A stretch of DNA of 64,000 bases from NCBI RefSeq assembly GCF_016653315.1, contig NZ_NHSH01000066.1, positions 50,176-114,175 of the forward strand, given 5' to 3'. The stretch comes from Halochromatium roseum (GTDB lineage Bacteria; Pseudomonadota; Gammaproteobacteria; Chromatiales; Chromatiaceae). The notes beneath the pieces are model-generated. The model had not been told where the DNA came from. It ran no database searches and saw nothing but the letters and a program-made list of their open reading frames with translations. Of this stretch, positions 43,708 through 53,027 are shown one piece after another. Within the stretch, counting starts at the first letter, position 1. Every line of letters begins with the position of its first letter. The position numbers were made by a program, and so were the translations under genes.

Positions 43708-46632
43708 TTAGGGTTGATCGTCATCCGATCCAAGCCCGGTGTCGAGCGGGATCGGGATGCGACGATTCATGTTCGGATTGATACGCCCGGTCAGGGCTTC
43801 GTCGATCAAACGCTCTTGTTGTTCGACATGTACGGCGCGGTGACCAACGGCGGGGGTGGCGGCCGCGGGCCGGCCGACGTAAAACGCCTGCTTGCCGCTC
43901 AGGATGAGCCCATGGAAGCGGTGCTTGATCTGATCCCAAGCGCCTTGGTTTTGGGGCTCCTCTTGGCACCAAATGATCTCCTGGGTATCCGGATAATCGG
44001 CCAGCACCGCAGCGAAGGCCTGTTTCGGAAACGGATAGAGCTGCTCGATACGGATGATGGCGACATCGGTCAGGCCCCGAGCATGACGCGCCTCTAATAG
44101 GTCATAGTAGACCTTACCGGAACAGAAGATCAGGCGCTCGACCGCTGCCGGGTCGAGCGGGTCAGGCTCTGGAATAACCGGCAGGAAGGCGCCATGCGCG
44201 AGTTCGTCTAGGGATGAGACCGCGAGCCGATGCCGGAGTAGGCTCTTCGGCGTCATCACCACCAAGGGCCGTCGATAATCGCGCAACAGCTGCCGGCGCA
44301 AGAGATGGAACATCTGCGCCGGGGTGGTCGGCACGCAGACCTGGATGTTGTGTTCGGCGCAGAGCTGCAGGAAGCGCTCCAGCCTCGCCGAGGAGTGTTC
44401 GGCGCCTTGTCCTTCGAGGCCATGCGGCAGCAACATCACCAGTCCACAGTCGAGCCCCCACTTGCTGCCCGCCGAACTGATGAACTGGTCGATGACGACC
44501 TGGGCGCCATTGGCAAAATCCCCAAACTGGGCCTCCCAGAGCGTCAGGGCATTCGGTTCGGCAGTGGCGAAGCCATACTCGAATCCCAATACGGCTTCTT
44601 CCGACAGGATCGAGTCGATGGCGATGAACGGAGCCTGTTGCTCGGGCTGATCGAGCGTTAGACCGGGAGGCGCGGCGAGGTGTTGCAACGGGGTGTAGTC
44701 GTTGCCGGTGCGCTGACAATGGACCTTGGCGTGGCGATGCACGAAGGTGCCGCGACTCGCATCCTGACCCGAGAGCCGGACCGGATACCCAGCGTCGAGC
44801 AGCGTCGCATAGGCCAGGTTCTCGGCGAAGCCCCAGTTCGCGAGCTGATCGCCTTGTGCCATCTTGCGCCGCTCGGTCCAGACCTTGGCGACGCGGGCAT
44901 GCAGCTCGAAGCCATCCGGGAGCTGCAGCTGGCGCTCGGCCAGCTCGCGCAGCCGCTTACGCGGAAAGCCGGTGTCTGCTGGCAGGTGCCAGTCGTTGCC
45001 AAAGCGCGACTTCCAATCGACCCGGTAGCTATGCTCGAGGCCGCAGAGGACAGGACGGGCAACCACGATCCCGTGCTCGATATTCGAGCGGTAGTCCTCG
45101 ATCAGCGCCACTGCATCATCGCGGCTGAGCTGACCACGATCGATCAGCCGATCAGCGTAGATGGCACGAGCCGTCGGATGCTGGCGGATGCGCTTATACA
45201 TCATCGGCTGGGTGACTGCCGGCTCATCGGCCTCGTTGTGGCCGAGGCGACGGTAGCAGATCAGGTCGATGACGACGTCCTTCTTGAACTGGTTACGGTA
45301 GTCCAAGGCCAGTCGGGTGACGAAGATCACTGCCTCCGGATCATCGCCGTTCACATGGAAGACCGGTGCTTGCACCATCTTGGCGACGTCGGTGCAATAG
45401 AAGGTCGAGCGGGTATCGAGCGGGTTGCTGGTGGTAAAGCCGATTTGATTATTGATCACGATGTGCACGGTGCCGCCGGTACCGTAGCTGCGGGTCTGCG
45501 AGAGCTGCAAGGTCTCGGTGACCACGCCCTGGCCAGCGAAGGCGGCATCGCCGTGGATCAGCACCGGCATGACTTGATCACCGCTGCGATCCCCGCGGCG
45601 GCGCTGGCGCGCGCGCACCGAGCCTTCGATGACTGGGTTGATGATCTCCAGATGCGAGGGATTGAAGCCGAGTGCGACATGGGTGATGCCGCCTGGTGTG
45701 TCGATGTCGGTCGAGAAGCCGAGATGATATTTGACATCGCCGGCGAGCTGGCGCGGACTCAGGCGCACTTGGCCCTCGAACTCGGCAAAGATCTCCTGCG
45801 GCGGTTTGCCGAGGATATTCACCAGCACATTGAGCCGGCCGCGATGCGCCATGCCGATCACGAGTTCGCGCACGCCTTTGCGTCCGGCGCGCTGGATCAG
45901 CTCGTCGAGTAACGGGATCAGCGCCTCACCGCCCTCGAGCGAAAACCGCTTCTGGCCGACATAGCGGGTGTGTAGGTATTTCTCTAGACCCTCGGCGGCG
46001 GTCAGCAAGGTCAGCAGCCAACGCCGATCGGCGGCCTTCAGCTCCGGACGCGCTTGGTAGCCCTCGATGCGCTTTTGCAGCCAGCGCTTCTCGCTGGTCG
46101 AGGTCATGTGCATGTACTCAGACCCGACCGGACCACAATAGATACGCTGCAGCAGGTCGATGATGCCCCGCAGTGGCATCCGATCCGGGGCGTAGAGCGA
46201 GCCGGTGTGGAAGACCTGGTCGAGGTCGGCGTCTTCGAGACCGTGGTAGCTTGGCAGCAGATCCGCAACCTTCGGCGCTGGTCGCAGTTTCAGTGGGTCC
46301 AGGTTTGCGATCTGATGACCGCGGTAGCGGAAGCTGTTGATCAACCGTACAACCGCGGTTTGCTTCTCAGCGGCGGCAGGCTCTAGGCGACTCAGTGAGC
46401 GCGTTTGAGCACGGTTGCGACTCTCGTTGGCGAGGCGCTGAAAGTTCTCCCGCACCGGTCCATGTGGGACTTCATTGGCGGCCTCTTGATGGATCAGCTC
46501 GAAGCGCTGGCGCCAGGCGAGATCGACACTCTCCGGGTCCTTCAGGAAACGCTCGTAGAGGTCCTCGATGAAGGCTGCGTTGCCGCCGTAGTAGGCGGAC
46601 GAGTTTCGGAATAGCTCGAGAAGCGCGCTCAT
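43708..46632 (-). CDS. sucA: 2-oxoglutarate dehydrogenase E1 component
   Basis: This 974-residue thiamine-diphosphate enzyme begins with the usual N-terminal helix [20 protein letters not shown]. It contains [35 protein letters not shown] with [14 protein letters not shown] for cofactor binding, and [20 protein letters not shown] in the transketolase-like part. It decarboxylates 2-oxoglutarate and hands the succinyl group to SucB. It is about 40 residues longer than E. coli SucA. No regulatory site is obvious upstream. Confidence 0.97.
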   Translation of the reverse strand: MSALLELFRNSSAYYGGNAAFIEDLYERFLKDPESVDLAWRQRFELIHQEAANEVPHGPVRENFQRLANESRNRAQTRSLSRLEPAAAEKQTAVVRLINSFRYRGHQIANLDPLKLRPAPKVADLLPSYHGLEDADLDQVFHTGSLYAPDRMPLRGIIDLLQRIYCGPVGSEYMHMTSTSEKRWLQKRIEGYQARPELKAADRRWLLTLLTAAEGLEKYLHTRYVGQKRFSLEGGEALIPLLDELIQRAGRKGVRELVIGMAHRGRLNVLVNILGKPPQEIFAEFEGQVRLSPRQLAGDVKYHLGFSTDIDTPGGITHVALGFNPSHLEIINPVIEGSVRARQRRRGDRSGDQVMPVLIHGDAAFAGQGVVTETLQLSQTRSYGTGGTVHIVINNQIGFTTSNPLDTRSTFYCTDVAKMVQAPVFHVNGDDPEAVIFVTRLALDYRNQFKKDVVIDLICYRRLGHNEADEPAVTQPMMYKRIRQHPTARAIYADRLIDRGQLSRDDAVALIEDYRSNIEHGIVVARPVLCGLEHSYRVDWKSRFGNDWHLPADTGFPRKRLRELAERQLQLPDGFELHARVAKVWTERRKMAQGDQLANWGFAENLAYATLLDAGYPVRLSGQDASRGTFVHRHAKVHCQRTGNDYTPLQHLAAPPGLTLDQPEQQAPFIAIDSILSEEAVLGFEYGFATAEPNALTLWEAQFGDFANGAQVVIDQFISSAGSKWGLDCGLVMLLPHGLEGQGAEHSSARLERFLQLCAEHNIQVCVPTTPAQMFHLLRRQLLRDYRRPLVVMTPKSLLRHRLAVSSLDELAHGAFLPVIPEPDPLDPAAVERLIFCSGKVYYDLLEARHARGLTDVAIIRIEQLYPFPKQAFAAVLADYPDTQEIIWCQEEPQNQGAWDQIKHRFHGLILSGKQAFYVGRPAAATPAVGHRAVHVEQQERLIDEALTGRINPNMNRRIPIPLDTGLGSDDDQP

Positions 46633-46787
46633 GACGTTATCGACGGCAGTCGGAATGGGTCTTGGGCGCTGGCCAGATGTCTGCCAGGGCCCTGGATGAG
46701 ACTCCTGAGTTTAGCGCAGAGCATCCTGTTGCCGTCGTTCCAATTCCCAATATCCATTATCAGTTTCGCGAGCGCCTCGCCTCCGCG

Positions 46788-46822
46788 AAGCGCCGGACCA
46801 TGTCCCTGGCCGGCGCTTTCTT
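46788..46822. terminator. Possible hairpin between htpX and sucA
   Basis: The arms AAGCGCCGG (46788-46796) and CCGGCGCTT (46810-46818) form a 9-bp stem with a 13-base loop, followed by TCTT on the + strand. The arms repeat the outer nine bases of the rplI terminator. A transcript entering from htpX would not see a U-run, so function is uncertain. The rest of the 207 bases between the genes shows nothing else. Confidence 0.45.
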
Positions 46823-46839
46823 GGCTTGTGCGTCCTGAC

Positions 46840-47727
46840 TTAGCCTGCCGCTTCCAGCGCGGCGATGCGCTGCTCTAACGGTGGATGGCTGGCGAACAGC
46901 GCCATAAAGCCCTGCGCAATCTTGCCCGAGATACCAAAGGCCGCAAACTCACCGGCAGGCAGGTCGTGTGGCTCGTGCACGCGCTGCAGGGCGCGCAGCG
47001 CGGCAATCATCTTTTGACGTCCAGCCAGATGGGCGCCACCGGCATCGGCGTGAAATTCGCGATAGCGCGAGAACCACATCACGATCATCGAGGCGAGCAC
47101 AGAGAGCAGGATCTCGGCGAGGATGCTGACGACGAAATAGCCGATGCCATGGCCCTCCTCATTCTTGAACACCACCCGGTCGACCGTATGGCCGATTACC
47201 CGCGCCAAGAACACCACGAAGGTGTTGACCACGCCCTGGATCAGCGCCAGTGTGACCATGTCGCCATTGGCGACGTGGCTGATCTCGTGGCCAACCACGG
47301 CCTCGACCTCATCTTGGCTCATGTGCTGCAACAGGCCGGTGCTCACCGCGACCAGCGCGTCGTTCTTGTTCCAGCCGGTGGCGAAGGCGTTCGGATCGGG
47401 CTGATCGAAGATGCCGACCTCGGGCATGCGGATGCCGGCCTGCTCGGACTGGCGACGGACCAGATCGATCAGCCAATGCTCGAACGGGGTCGAGGGCTGC
47501 TCGATGATCTGCACCCCCATCGAACGTTTAGCCATCCACTTGGAGAGGAACAGCGAGATCAGCGAGCCGGAGAAGCCGATCACTGCCGCGAAAACGAGTA
47601 AGGCTCCCAGGTTCAGATCAACGTTGTTTGCCGCCAGCAGCCCGCCGATTCCCAGCAGGTTGAAGACGATACTGATGACCACGAGCACCGCGATGTTGGT
47701 GCCCAAGAACAGAAGGATGCGCATCAT
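46840..47727 (-). CDS. htpX: Membrane metalloprotease HtpX
   Basis: The protein has 295 residues from the first ATG of [17 protein letters not shown] at 47727; longer reading adds a basic unconserved stretch. Two N-terminal membrane segments are followed by the zinc site [15 protein letters not shown] at about residue 145 (HEXXH), two more membrane segments and the third zinc ligand region [16 protein letters not shown]. It degrades damaged membrane proteins. No clear heat-shock promoter could be assigned. Confidence 0.95.
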   Translation of the reverse strand: MMRILLFLGTNIAVLVVISIVFNLLGIGGLLAANNVDLNLGALLVFAAVIGFSGSLISLFLSKWMAKRSMGVQIIEQPSTPFEHWLIDLVRRQSEQAGIRMPEVGIFDQPDPNAFATGWNKNDALVAVSTGLLQHMSQDEVEAVVGHEISHVANGDMVTLALIQGVVNTFVVFLARVIGHTVDRVVFKNEEGHGIGYFVVSILAEILLSVLASMIVMWFSRYREFHADAGGAHLAGRQKMIAALRALQRVHEPHDLPAGEFAAFGISGKIAQGFMALFASHPPLEQRIAALEAAG

Positions 47728-48014
47728 GGTGTTTAGATCTCGTCGAGTTGATAAAGACGTTATGGTGTGTGAATCAAGCCTTTCATCGCCGCCTAGGGTG
47801 GCGATGCGCGATGTGCGTGTTGCAGCGGAAAGCCGGCGATTGCTGAGAAGAGTCATCAGAACCAATGCCGAGCAGTCGGTTGCATGAAAAAAACGGACTA
47901 AACATGCAGGTTTTGTAGGGAGTTGACAAGGTTTCGCTCGGCGGAAAGATTCGGCCTGCAGAGGCCATGCGCATGCGGCCTGTTCGCTGGGCTGATGGCT
48001 GCATCACTTTTCGC
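47728..48014. other. Intergenic region between htpX and the tRNA genes
   Basis: About 290 bases without a convincing gene. It must contain the htpX promoter on the - strand and, near its right end, leads into the tRNA promoter. A TTGACA at about 47923 on the + strand lacks a good -10 partner. Confidence 0.5.
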
Positions 48015-48043
48015 TAGACAACGCGGCCAGAGGTGACTAATAT
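48015..48043 (+). promoter_or_regulatory. Sigma-70 promoter of the tRNA-Ala/tRNA-Glu operon
   Basis: TAGACA (48015-48020) and TAATAT (48038-48043) are separated by exactly 17 bases and end 15 bases before the first tRNA. The GC-rich stretch after the -10 (aaccggctc) resembles the discriminator of stringently controlled stable-RNA promoters. Confidence 0.8.
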
Positions 48044-48058
48044 AACCGGCTCAGTGAC

Positions 48059-48134
48059 GGGGCCATAGCTCAGCTGGGAGAGCGCAACACTGGCAGTGTT
48101 GAGGTCGGCGGTTCGATCCCGCCTGGCTCCACCA
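48059..48134 (+). tRNA. tRNA-Ala(GGC)
   Basis: 76 bases with the CCA end encoded. The acceptor stem GGGGCCA pairs with TGGCTCC (one G-U). The anticodon arm CAACA-CTGGCAG-TGTTG gives anticodon GGC, and the T arm contains GGTTCGATCC. It is 2 bases upstream of the tRNA-Glu gene. Confidence 0.97.
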
Positions 48135-48136
48135 AT

Positions 48137-48212
48137 GTCCCCATCGTCTAGAGGCCTAGGACACCGCCCTTTCACGGCGGCAACCGGGGTTCGAATCCCC
48201 GTGGGGACGCCA
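48137..48212 (+). tRNA. tRNA-Glu(TTC)
   Basis: 76 bases with encoded CCA. The acceptor stem GTCCCCA pairs with TGGGGAC; the anticodon arm CCGCC-CTTTCAC-GGCGG gives anticodon TTC; the T arm reads CCGGGGTTCGAATCCCCG. It is co-transcribed with the tRNA-Ala. Confidence 0.97.
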
Positions 48213-48221
48213 ATTAGAATA

Positions 48222-48256
48222 ACGGGTTAGCCGAGAAATCAGCTAACCCGTTTTTC
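48222..48256 (+). terminator. Rho-independent terminator of the tRNA operon
   Basis: ACGGGTTAGC (48222-48231) pairs with GCTAACCCGT (48242-48251) around a 10-base loop and is followed by TTTTCGTTTT. It starts 9 bases after the tRNA-Glu. Confidence 0.92.
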
Positions 48257-48375
48257 GTTTTGAGCACCATGGCCTTTTTGTTTGCTCGCCCCCGTTTTGA
48301 TCACCACCATCGATCAGCAGATCGTTCAGGCTGCTTCAGCGCTCGAGTGTATCCGGCCGGCCGGAGTCAAACCGA

Positions 48376-49311
48376 ATGAATGATCGGCCTGGTCCACGCG
48401 TCTCTCTGGTCCTCGGTAGTGGTGGCGCCCGTGGGCTGACGCACATCGGCATCATCCAATGGCTAGAAGCGCAGGGCTATCGGATCGAGTCCATCGCCGG
48501 CTGCTCGATGGGGGCACTCGTCGGCGGCATCCATGCTGCCGGCAAGCTCGACAGTTATCGCAACTGGGTCTGCGCGCTGCGGCGTACTGATGTGTTGCGC
48601 TTTCTGGACCTCGCCTTCCATTCGTCAGGTCTGATCAAAGGCGATCGGATCATGGACCGTCTGCGGGAGATGGTGGGCGAGCACGACATCGAGCAACTAC
48701 CGATCGCCTATACCGCGGTCGCGACCGATATCGAGCGCCAGCGTGAGGTCTGGATCACCAAGGGGCCGCTCTTCGATGCGATCCGCGCCTCGATCGCGGT
48801 GCCGACGCTGTTCACCCCGCATCGCTATCTCGGCCTCACCTTGGTCGATGGTGGCTTGCTGAATCCGGTTCCGATCGCGCCTACCTTCCGCGATTTCACC
48901 GATCTGACCATCGCCGTGAACCTCAACGGCGATCCCGAGGAGGCCCCCGTGTCAACCGCAACGCTCGCTCCCGGTCCCGCATCTGCGTCCAACAGGTCGT
49001 CTAACCAAAAGCGGGACGATGATCTCCGCGGACGCATCCTCGAGTTCTTGGATGGCATCGGCGAAAGCCTGAAATCTGACGACGTGGAAGCCCGCGAGCT
49101 GGGGATGTTCGAGCTGATGAGTCGTTCGTTCGAGACCATGCAGAACGCGATTTCGGCAATGAAGCTCGCCGCTTATGCGCCAGATGTGCTGATCAACGTG
49201 CCACGCGATGTTTGCGAAGCGCACGAGTTTCATCGTGCGCGCGAACTCATCGAGACTGGCTATCGGCTGGCTGAGCGAGCGCTGGCGGACGCAGCGCCGT
49301 TGAGCGTTTGA
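48376..49311 (+). CDS. Patatin-like phospholipase, RssA-like
   Basis: This 311-residue protein has the oxyanion motif LVLGSGGARGLTHIGIIQWL, the nucleophile elbow IAGCSMGALVGGIHAAGKLD (GxSxG) and the catalytic LVDGGLLNPVPIAPTF (DGG). A charged insertion (about residues 195-225) and a C-terminal helical part follow. It is a bacterial patatin of the RssA type, likely a cytoplasmic or membrane-surface lipid acyl hydrolase. No partner gene is adjacent. Confidence 0.92.
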   Translation: MNDRPGPRVSLVLGSGGARGLTHIGIIQWLEAQGYRIESIAGCSMGALVGGIHAAGKLDSYRNWVCALRRTDVLRFLDLAFHSSGLIKGDRIMDRLREMVGEHDIEQLPIAYTAVATDIERQREVWITKGPLFDAIRASIAVPTLFTPHRYLGLTLVDGGLLNPVPIAPTFRDFTDLTIAVNLNGDPEEAPVSTATLAPGPASASNRSSNQKRDDDLRGRILEFLDGIGESLKSDDVEARELGMFELMSRSFETMQNAISAMKLAAYAPDVLINVPRDVCEAHEFHRARELIETGYRLAERALADAAPLSV

Positions 49312-49395
49312 TTCTTGCAACGGCAGCTGAGGGCTATCGTTCGACCATCACAGGCCCTACGATTGGCCTGTTGCCAACTTCAGGTTGATGCCTCC

Positions 49396-51138
49396 TCAAT
49401 ACCGATACGCCGACTCGATACGGCCCCGTGTTAGCACGCCATAGACGTGGTTGATGCCAGGCGCGATGGGGCGGGTCACATAGAGCGCCTCCGTGCCCTC
49501 GCGATTGAGGATGTCCAGGGCCTCTTGTAGTGTCGCCTGTAGATGCACCGGGGTGAGCTCGAGACGGTCGGCCGGGATCTCCAGCAGGTCAATCTCTTCG
49601 GCCTGCCCAGCTTGTGAGAGATGGCTGGCAATGGCGATGCCAGGCATGGCAAAGGCCGGCTTGCGGTCGCGGTCGACGATGATCCAATCCAGGTTCTCGC
49701 TCATCAAGCGCTGCGCCTGCTCGCGGCTGAGCCGAGTCTCTTGGCGCGAGAAGCGGGTGTTCATGGCGCTGGTCACGCCGCTGCGGCGCAGCATCGCGAC
49801 CACTGGATTGGAGCGATAATCCAAGCCGTTGGCCCTGAGCATGGTCACGAACAACGAGTCTTTTCTGAATAGCTGCTTACTGGTGACCGCGGCCAGGATG
49901 ATGGTCAGCATGCCCGGCATGATGACACCGGGGCTATGGGTCAGCTCGACCACCGCCGTCAACGCCGCCAGCGGTGCTTGTAGGCTAGCGCCCATCATGG
50001 CGCCCATGCCCAGCAGGGCATAGAAGCTGACGTACGACGCATCAGCGCCGGTTAAGCTGGCAGCCATCACGCCGGTCAGATGGCCGACGGTGGCACCCAT
50101 GAAGAGCGCCGGCCCGATGGTGCCGCCCGGGATGCCGAGGCCAACGCTGGTTGAGGTTGCTAACAGCTTGGCGATCAGCAGCCCGAGCAGAAAGGTCCAG
50201 GGCAGGGTTTGCGTCAGCAGGTCGCCCAGCGAGTCATAGCCGAGCCCCATGACCTCGGGGACCAGGACACCAAAGGCACCCGCGGCCAGACCCGCCAGGC
50301 AGACGCGTGTGAAGAAACTGAGCGGCTTGCTGACACCGGCGATCGACTGCAAAAGCTGGATATAGGCGGCGGAGATGGCGCCGGCGAAGAGACCGAGCAG
50401 CAACACCGGCAGCAGGTCCGACAGCGAGGTGAGCAAGAACGGCGGGATGACGAAGGTCGGGGCACTGCCGAAGAGCGACACCGAGAGTGCATTGGCGCTG
50501 ACAGCGGCGAGGATGATGGGGATGAAACCAGTGATGCTGTACTCGAGCGCCAGCACCTCCAGGGCAAAGATGACGCCCGCGAGTGGCGTATTGAACGAGG
50601 CTGAGATCCCTGCCGCGGTGCCGCAGGCGACCATGGTGCGGATGCTGTTATTCGGCAGGCTCAGCCATTGACCGAGCAGGCTGCCACTGGCCGCGCCGAG
50701 ATAGACATGCGGCCCCTCGCGCCCGACCGAGTGGCCACTGATGATGGCGATGGCCGCGCCCAGGAACTGCAGCATGAAACCACGCGGAGTCATGTGACCC
50801 TGATGGTATTCCATGCGCTCCAGCACGCGGGCGACGCCAAGCACATAGAGGCCCTTGGCGAAGCGCAGGAACAGCAGTCCGATCAGCACCGCGCCCAGCA
50901 CCGGCAGCAGGAAGCGCCACAGCGGCGCGATGGCCTCGTAGTTCTCGCCATGATCGGGCAGCATGAGCGCCTGCATCCCCTCCACGGCGAGACGAAAGGC
51001 GACGATGACAATCCCCGTGGCGAGGCCGGTGACGAGTCCAAGCAGCGCATGTGAGAATAATGCATCCGGCCGCGCCAGCTGCAGTCGCAGCCGCTCTAGG
51101 CTCGGCCGCCGTCCGCGCATGAAGCTTCGTTTGCTCAT
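49396..51138 (-). CDS. ClC-family chloride channel/antiporter with CBS domains
   Basis: The protein has 580 residues from the ATG at 51138. The membrane part shows GHSVGREGPHVYLGAASGSL with the gating glutamate, then SASFNTPLAGVIFALEVLAL with the internal proton glutamate. A third motif, GLGIPGGTIGPALFMGATVG, replaces the usual F with I. The two glutamates favour H+/Cl- exchange. The C-terminal 130 residues form a CBS pair (ITLE-like LELTPVHLQATLQEALDILN), probably a nucleotide-sensing regulator. The gene is monocistronic. Confidence 0.92.
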   Translation of the reverse strand: MSKRSFMRGRRPSLERLRLQLARPDALFSHALLGLVTGLATGIVIVAFRLAVEGMQALMLPDHGENYEAIAPLWRFLLPVLGAVLIGLLFLRFAKGLYVLGVARVLERMEYHQGHMTPRGFMLQFLGAAIAIISGHSVGREGPHVYLGAASGSLLGQWLSLPNNSIRTMVACGTAAGISASFNTPLAGVIFALEVLALEYSITGFIPIILAAVSANALSVSLFGSAPTFVIPPFLLTSLSDLLPVLLLGLFAGAISAAYIQLLQSIAGVSKPLSFFTRVCLAGLAAGAFGVLVPEVMGLGYDSLGDLLTQTLPWTFLLGLLIAKLLATSTSVGLGIPGGTIGPALFMGATVGHLTGVMAASLTGADASYVSFYALLGMGAMMGASLQAPLAALTAVVELTHSPGVIMPGMLTIILAAVTSKQLFRKDSLFVTMLRANGLDYRSNPVVAMLRRSGVTSAMNTRFSRQETRLSREQAQRLMSENLDWIIVDRDRKPAFAMPGIAIASHLSQAGQAEEIDLLEIPADRLELTPVHLQATLQEALDILNREGTEALYVTRPIAPGINHVYGVLTRGRIESAYRY

Positions 51139-51241
51139 GAGGCTGATTATGGGCAAGCCGAGCGCGCATCAGCAAACTGACCTGATGAGTCTAGCCTTGA
51201 AGCCGGTCTGCCTTTGCAAGCCGTTGCGTGGTGGATGAGGG

Positions 51242-51262
51242 CCGATCGCCGATCGCCGATCG
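51242..51262. repeat. Three tandem copies of a 7-bp unit
   Basis: CCGATCG occurs three times head to tail, upstream of the 83-bp repeat copy 2. It is a short slippage-type repeat, with no visible coding role. Confidence 0.8.
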
Positions 51263-51290
51263 CTATGGCGTCAAGTAGATGCACAGCTAC

Positions 51291-51373
51291 TAAGAAACGG
51301 TCCATCAACTGTTTCCCGATTTGAGGGCTCAAGGAGGGCGATTATCGGGAAATAGAAAATGGGCAGCCACTAA
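51291..51373 (-). repeat. 83-bp dispersed repeat, copy 2
   Basis: This segment is the reverse complement of the repeat at 29576-29658, same length, about 83 % identical; most differences are in the central 15 bases. The inner stem reads TTTCCCGAT / ATCGGGAAA, with a T-A pair where copy 1 has C-G. It ends 21 bases before the start codon of the DUF1186 gene. Relative to that gene it has the same orientation that copy 1 has to its own downstream gene. Confidence 0.85.
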
Positions 51374-51394
51374 GCACAGGACTCGGAGAGTGCA

Positions 51395-52327
51395 TTGGAT
51401 ATCGACGACATCAAACAGCAACTTGAATTTGTGACACCACGATTTCCGCGCGACGCCGTGCACGCCGCGATCGCGCAGCGCGAGGCCATCACGCCCTGGC
51501 TATTGGAGCAACTGGCGCAGTGCGCCGATGACCCGCAGGCCCTGGTCGATGAGCCGACGCGGATGACGCACCTCTATGCCATGTATCTCTTGGCGCAGTT
51601 TCGCGAGCCGGCCGCCTATCCGCTGCTGATCAAGCTGTTTTCGACCCCGGGCGAGATCAGCCTGGAGATCACCGGCGATCTGGTGACCGACGATCTCTGC
51701 GGCATCCTCGCCTCGGTCTGCGCTGGTGATCTTGAGCCGATCAAAGGGCTGATCGAGACGCCGACGGTCAACGAGTATGTGCGCGGGGCCGCTTTGAGGA
51801 CGCTACCGATTCTGGTTTGCGAAGGCCAACTCGCGCGTGACGAGGCGGTTGCCTATCTGGCGACCCTGTTTCGCGGCAAACTCGAGCGTGAGTACGATCC
51901 GTTCTGGACCAGCCTGGTCCTGGTGGCTTATGAGCTCTACCCAGAGGAGCTGATGGAGGATATCGAGCAGGCCTATGCGGATGAGCTGATTGATACCTGG
52001 TTCATCGGCCTGCACGACTTTAAACAGCACCTGGCCAGAGGCAAGGAGGCGGCTCTGGAGGAGACCCGGCAGCGCGAGCCTGGACTGATCCATGACATAG
52101 TGGCGGAGATGGAACAGTGGCTTTGCTTTGAGCTCGATGCCGCGGAGCGCGAGGCTGAGCGATTCCCAGACCGGCACAAGGCGCGGCAGGAGCAAGCGTC
52201 GCTGAGGGATCAGGCGCCGCCCCAGCCGGCCAGACCGTCATCGCCGGCGACGAGCGTCAAGGTCGGACGCAATGATCCTTGTCCCTGCGGCAGTGGTCAG
52301 AAGTACAAGAAGTGTTGCCTGTCTTGA
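51395..52327 (+). CDS. DUF1186 and SEC-C motif protein
   Basis: The protein has 310 residues with a TTG start at 51395 ([20 protein letters not shown]) after GGAGAG. The first 245 residues are HEAT-like helices of the DUF1186 type ([20 protein letters not shown]). The end carries the SEC-C zinc motif [17 protein letters not shown], like that at the SecA C-terminus, which can bind ribosomes or SecB. Function unknown. Its 3' end overlaps the convergent metalloprotease gene by 71 bases. Confidence 0.85.
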   Translation: MDIDDIKQQLEFVTPRFPRDAVHAAIAQREAITPWLLEQLAQCADDPQALVDEPTRMTHLYAMYLLAQFREPAAYPLLIKLFSTPGEISLEITGDLVTDDLCGILASVCAGDLEPIKGLIETPTVNEYVRGAALRTLPILVCEGQLARDEAVAYLATLFRGKLEREYDPFWTSLVLVAYELYPEELMEDIEQAYADELIDTWFIGLHDFKQHLARGKEAALEETRQREPGLIHDIVAEMEQWLCFELDAAEREAERFPDRHKARQEQASLRDQAPPQPARPSSPATSVKVGRNDPCPCGSGQKYKKCCLS

Positions 52328-53027
52328 TCTGGCACCAAAACACCGAGGTGGCCTGAGTGTCGAGTTCCTGCATCCTGTCGCGCCAAGCGGGCAGGGCGCG
52401 CTCAACGGCCTGCCAAAAGGCCGGATTGTGCTTGGCCTCGATGAGATGACACAGCTCATGGATCAGCAGGTAGTCGATCAGCTGGGTGGGTAGCTGAAGC
52501 GCCCGCCAGTTGAGATTGATGGTGCCGGTTGGTCCGCATGATCCCCAGCGGAAGCCCAGATCGCGGACGACGATCTTGCTGGGGGCTCGCCCCACCCGGG
52601 GCAGCAGACGCTCGATCCGCTCGGGCACCCAGGCCTTGCCGGCATCGATGTACCAGCGCCGAAAGGCTTGCTCGGCCATGGCGCGTCGAGGTCGATGGAG
52701 CAGAAAGCGGCAACCGTCGAACAGCAGGGGCTTGTCTTGCTCGGCGACCAGGATCAACGGATAGGGCTTGCCCAAGTAACGAAAGGTCTCCCCTGCGACA
52801 TACTCTGGCTCGCTCTGCCGCGGGCGGTTCTGATCCTTGCGCGCCAGGGTTCGATGCACCCATAGCAGCCGCTGCGCGGCCCACTGAGCGAGTGCGCCCT
52901 GCTCAGTCGCCTCGGGCGCGTGCAGCACCAATTGACCGCCGCGATCAACGGTCAAACCGAGCGTTCGCCGCCTTGCGCTGCGTCGCACCTTGAAGGTGAG
53001 ACCATCCAGTTCCAGGGTTTCGCTCAT
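52257..53027 (-). CDS. YgjP-like zinc metalloprotease (DUF45/M48)
   Basis: The protein has 256 residues from the ATG at 53027, overlapping the hsdR stop by 4 bases. The N-terminal beta part ([20 protein letters not shown]) is followed by [20 protein letters not shown] and the zinc site [19 protein letters not shown], all typical of the YgjP/DUF45 family, which is often encoded with type I restriction genes. The last 25 residues are unconserved and run into the opposite DUF1186/SEC-C gene. It is the last gene of the restriction operon. Confidence 0.9.
   Translation of the reverse strand: MSETLELDGLTFKVRRSARRRTLGLTVDRGGQLVLHAPEATEQGALAQWAAQRLLWVHRTLARKDQNRPRQSEPEYVAGETFRYLGKPYPLILVAEQDKPLLFDGCRFLLHRPRRAMAEQAFRRWYIDAGKAWVPERIERLLPRVGRAPSKIVVRDLGFRWGSCGPTGTINLNWRALQLPTQLIDYLLIHELCHLIEAKHNPAFWQAVERALPAWRDRMQELDTQATSVFWCQIKTGNTSCTSDHCRRDKDHCVRP

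Noticed and set aside
44680..45912. 410-codon open frame on the + strand within sucA
   Set aside because: sucA on the - strand is unambiguous by its thiamine-diphosphate motifs.
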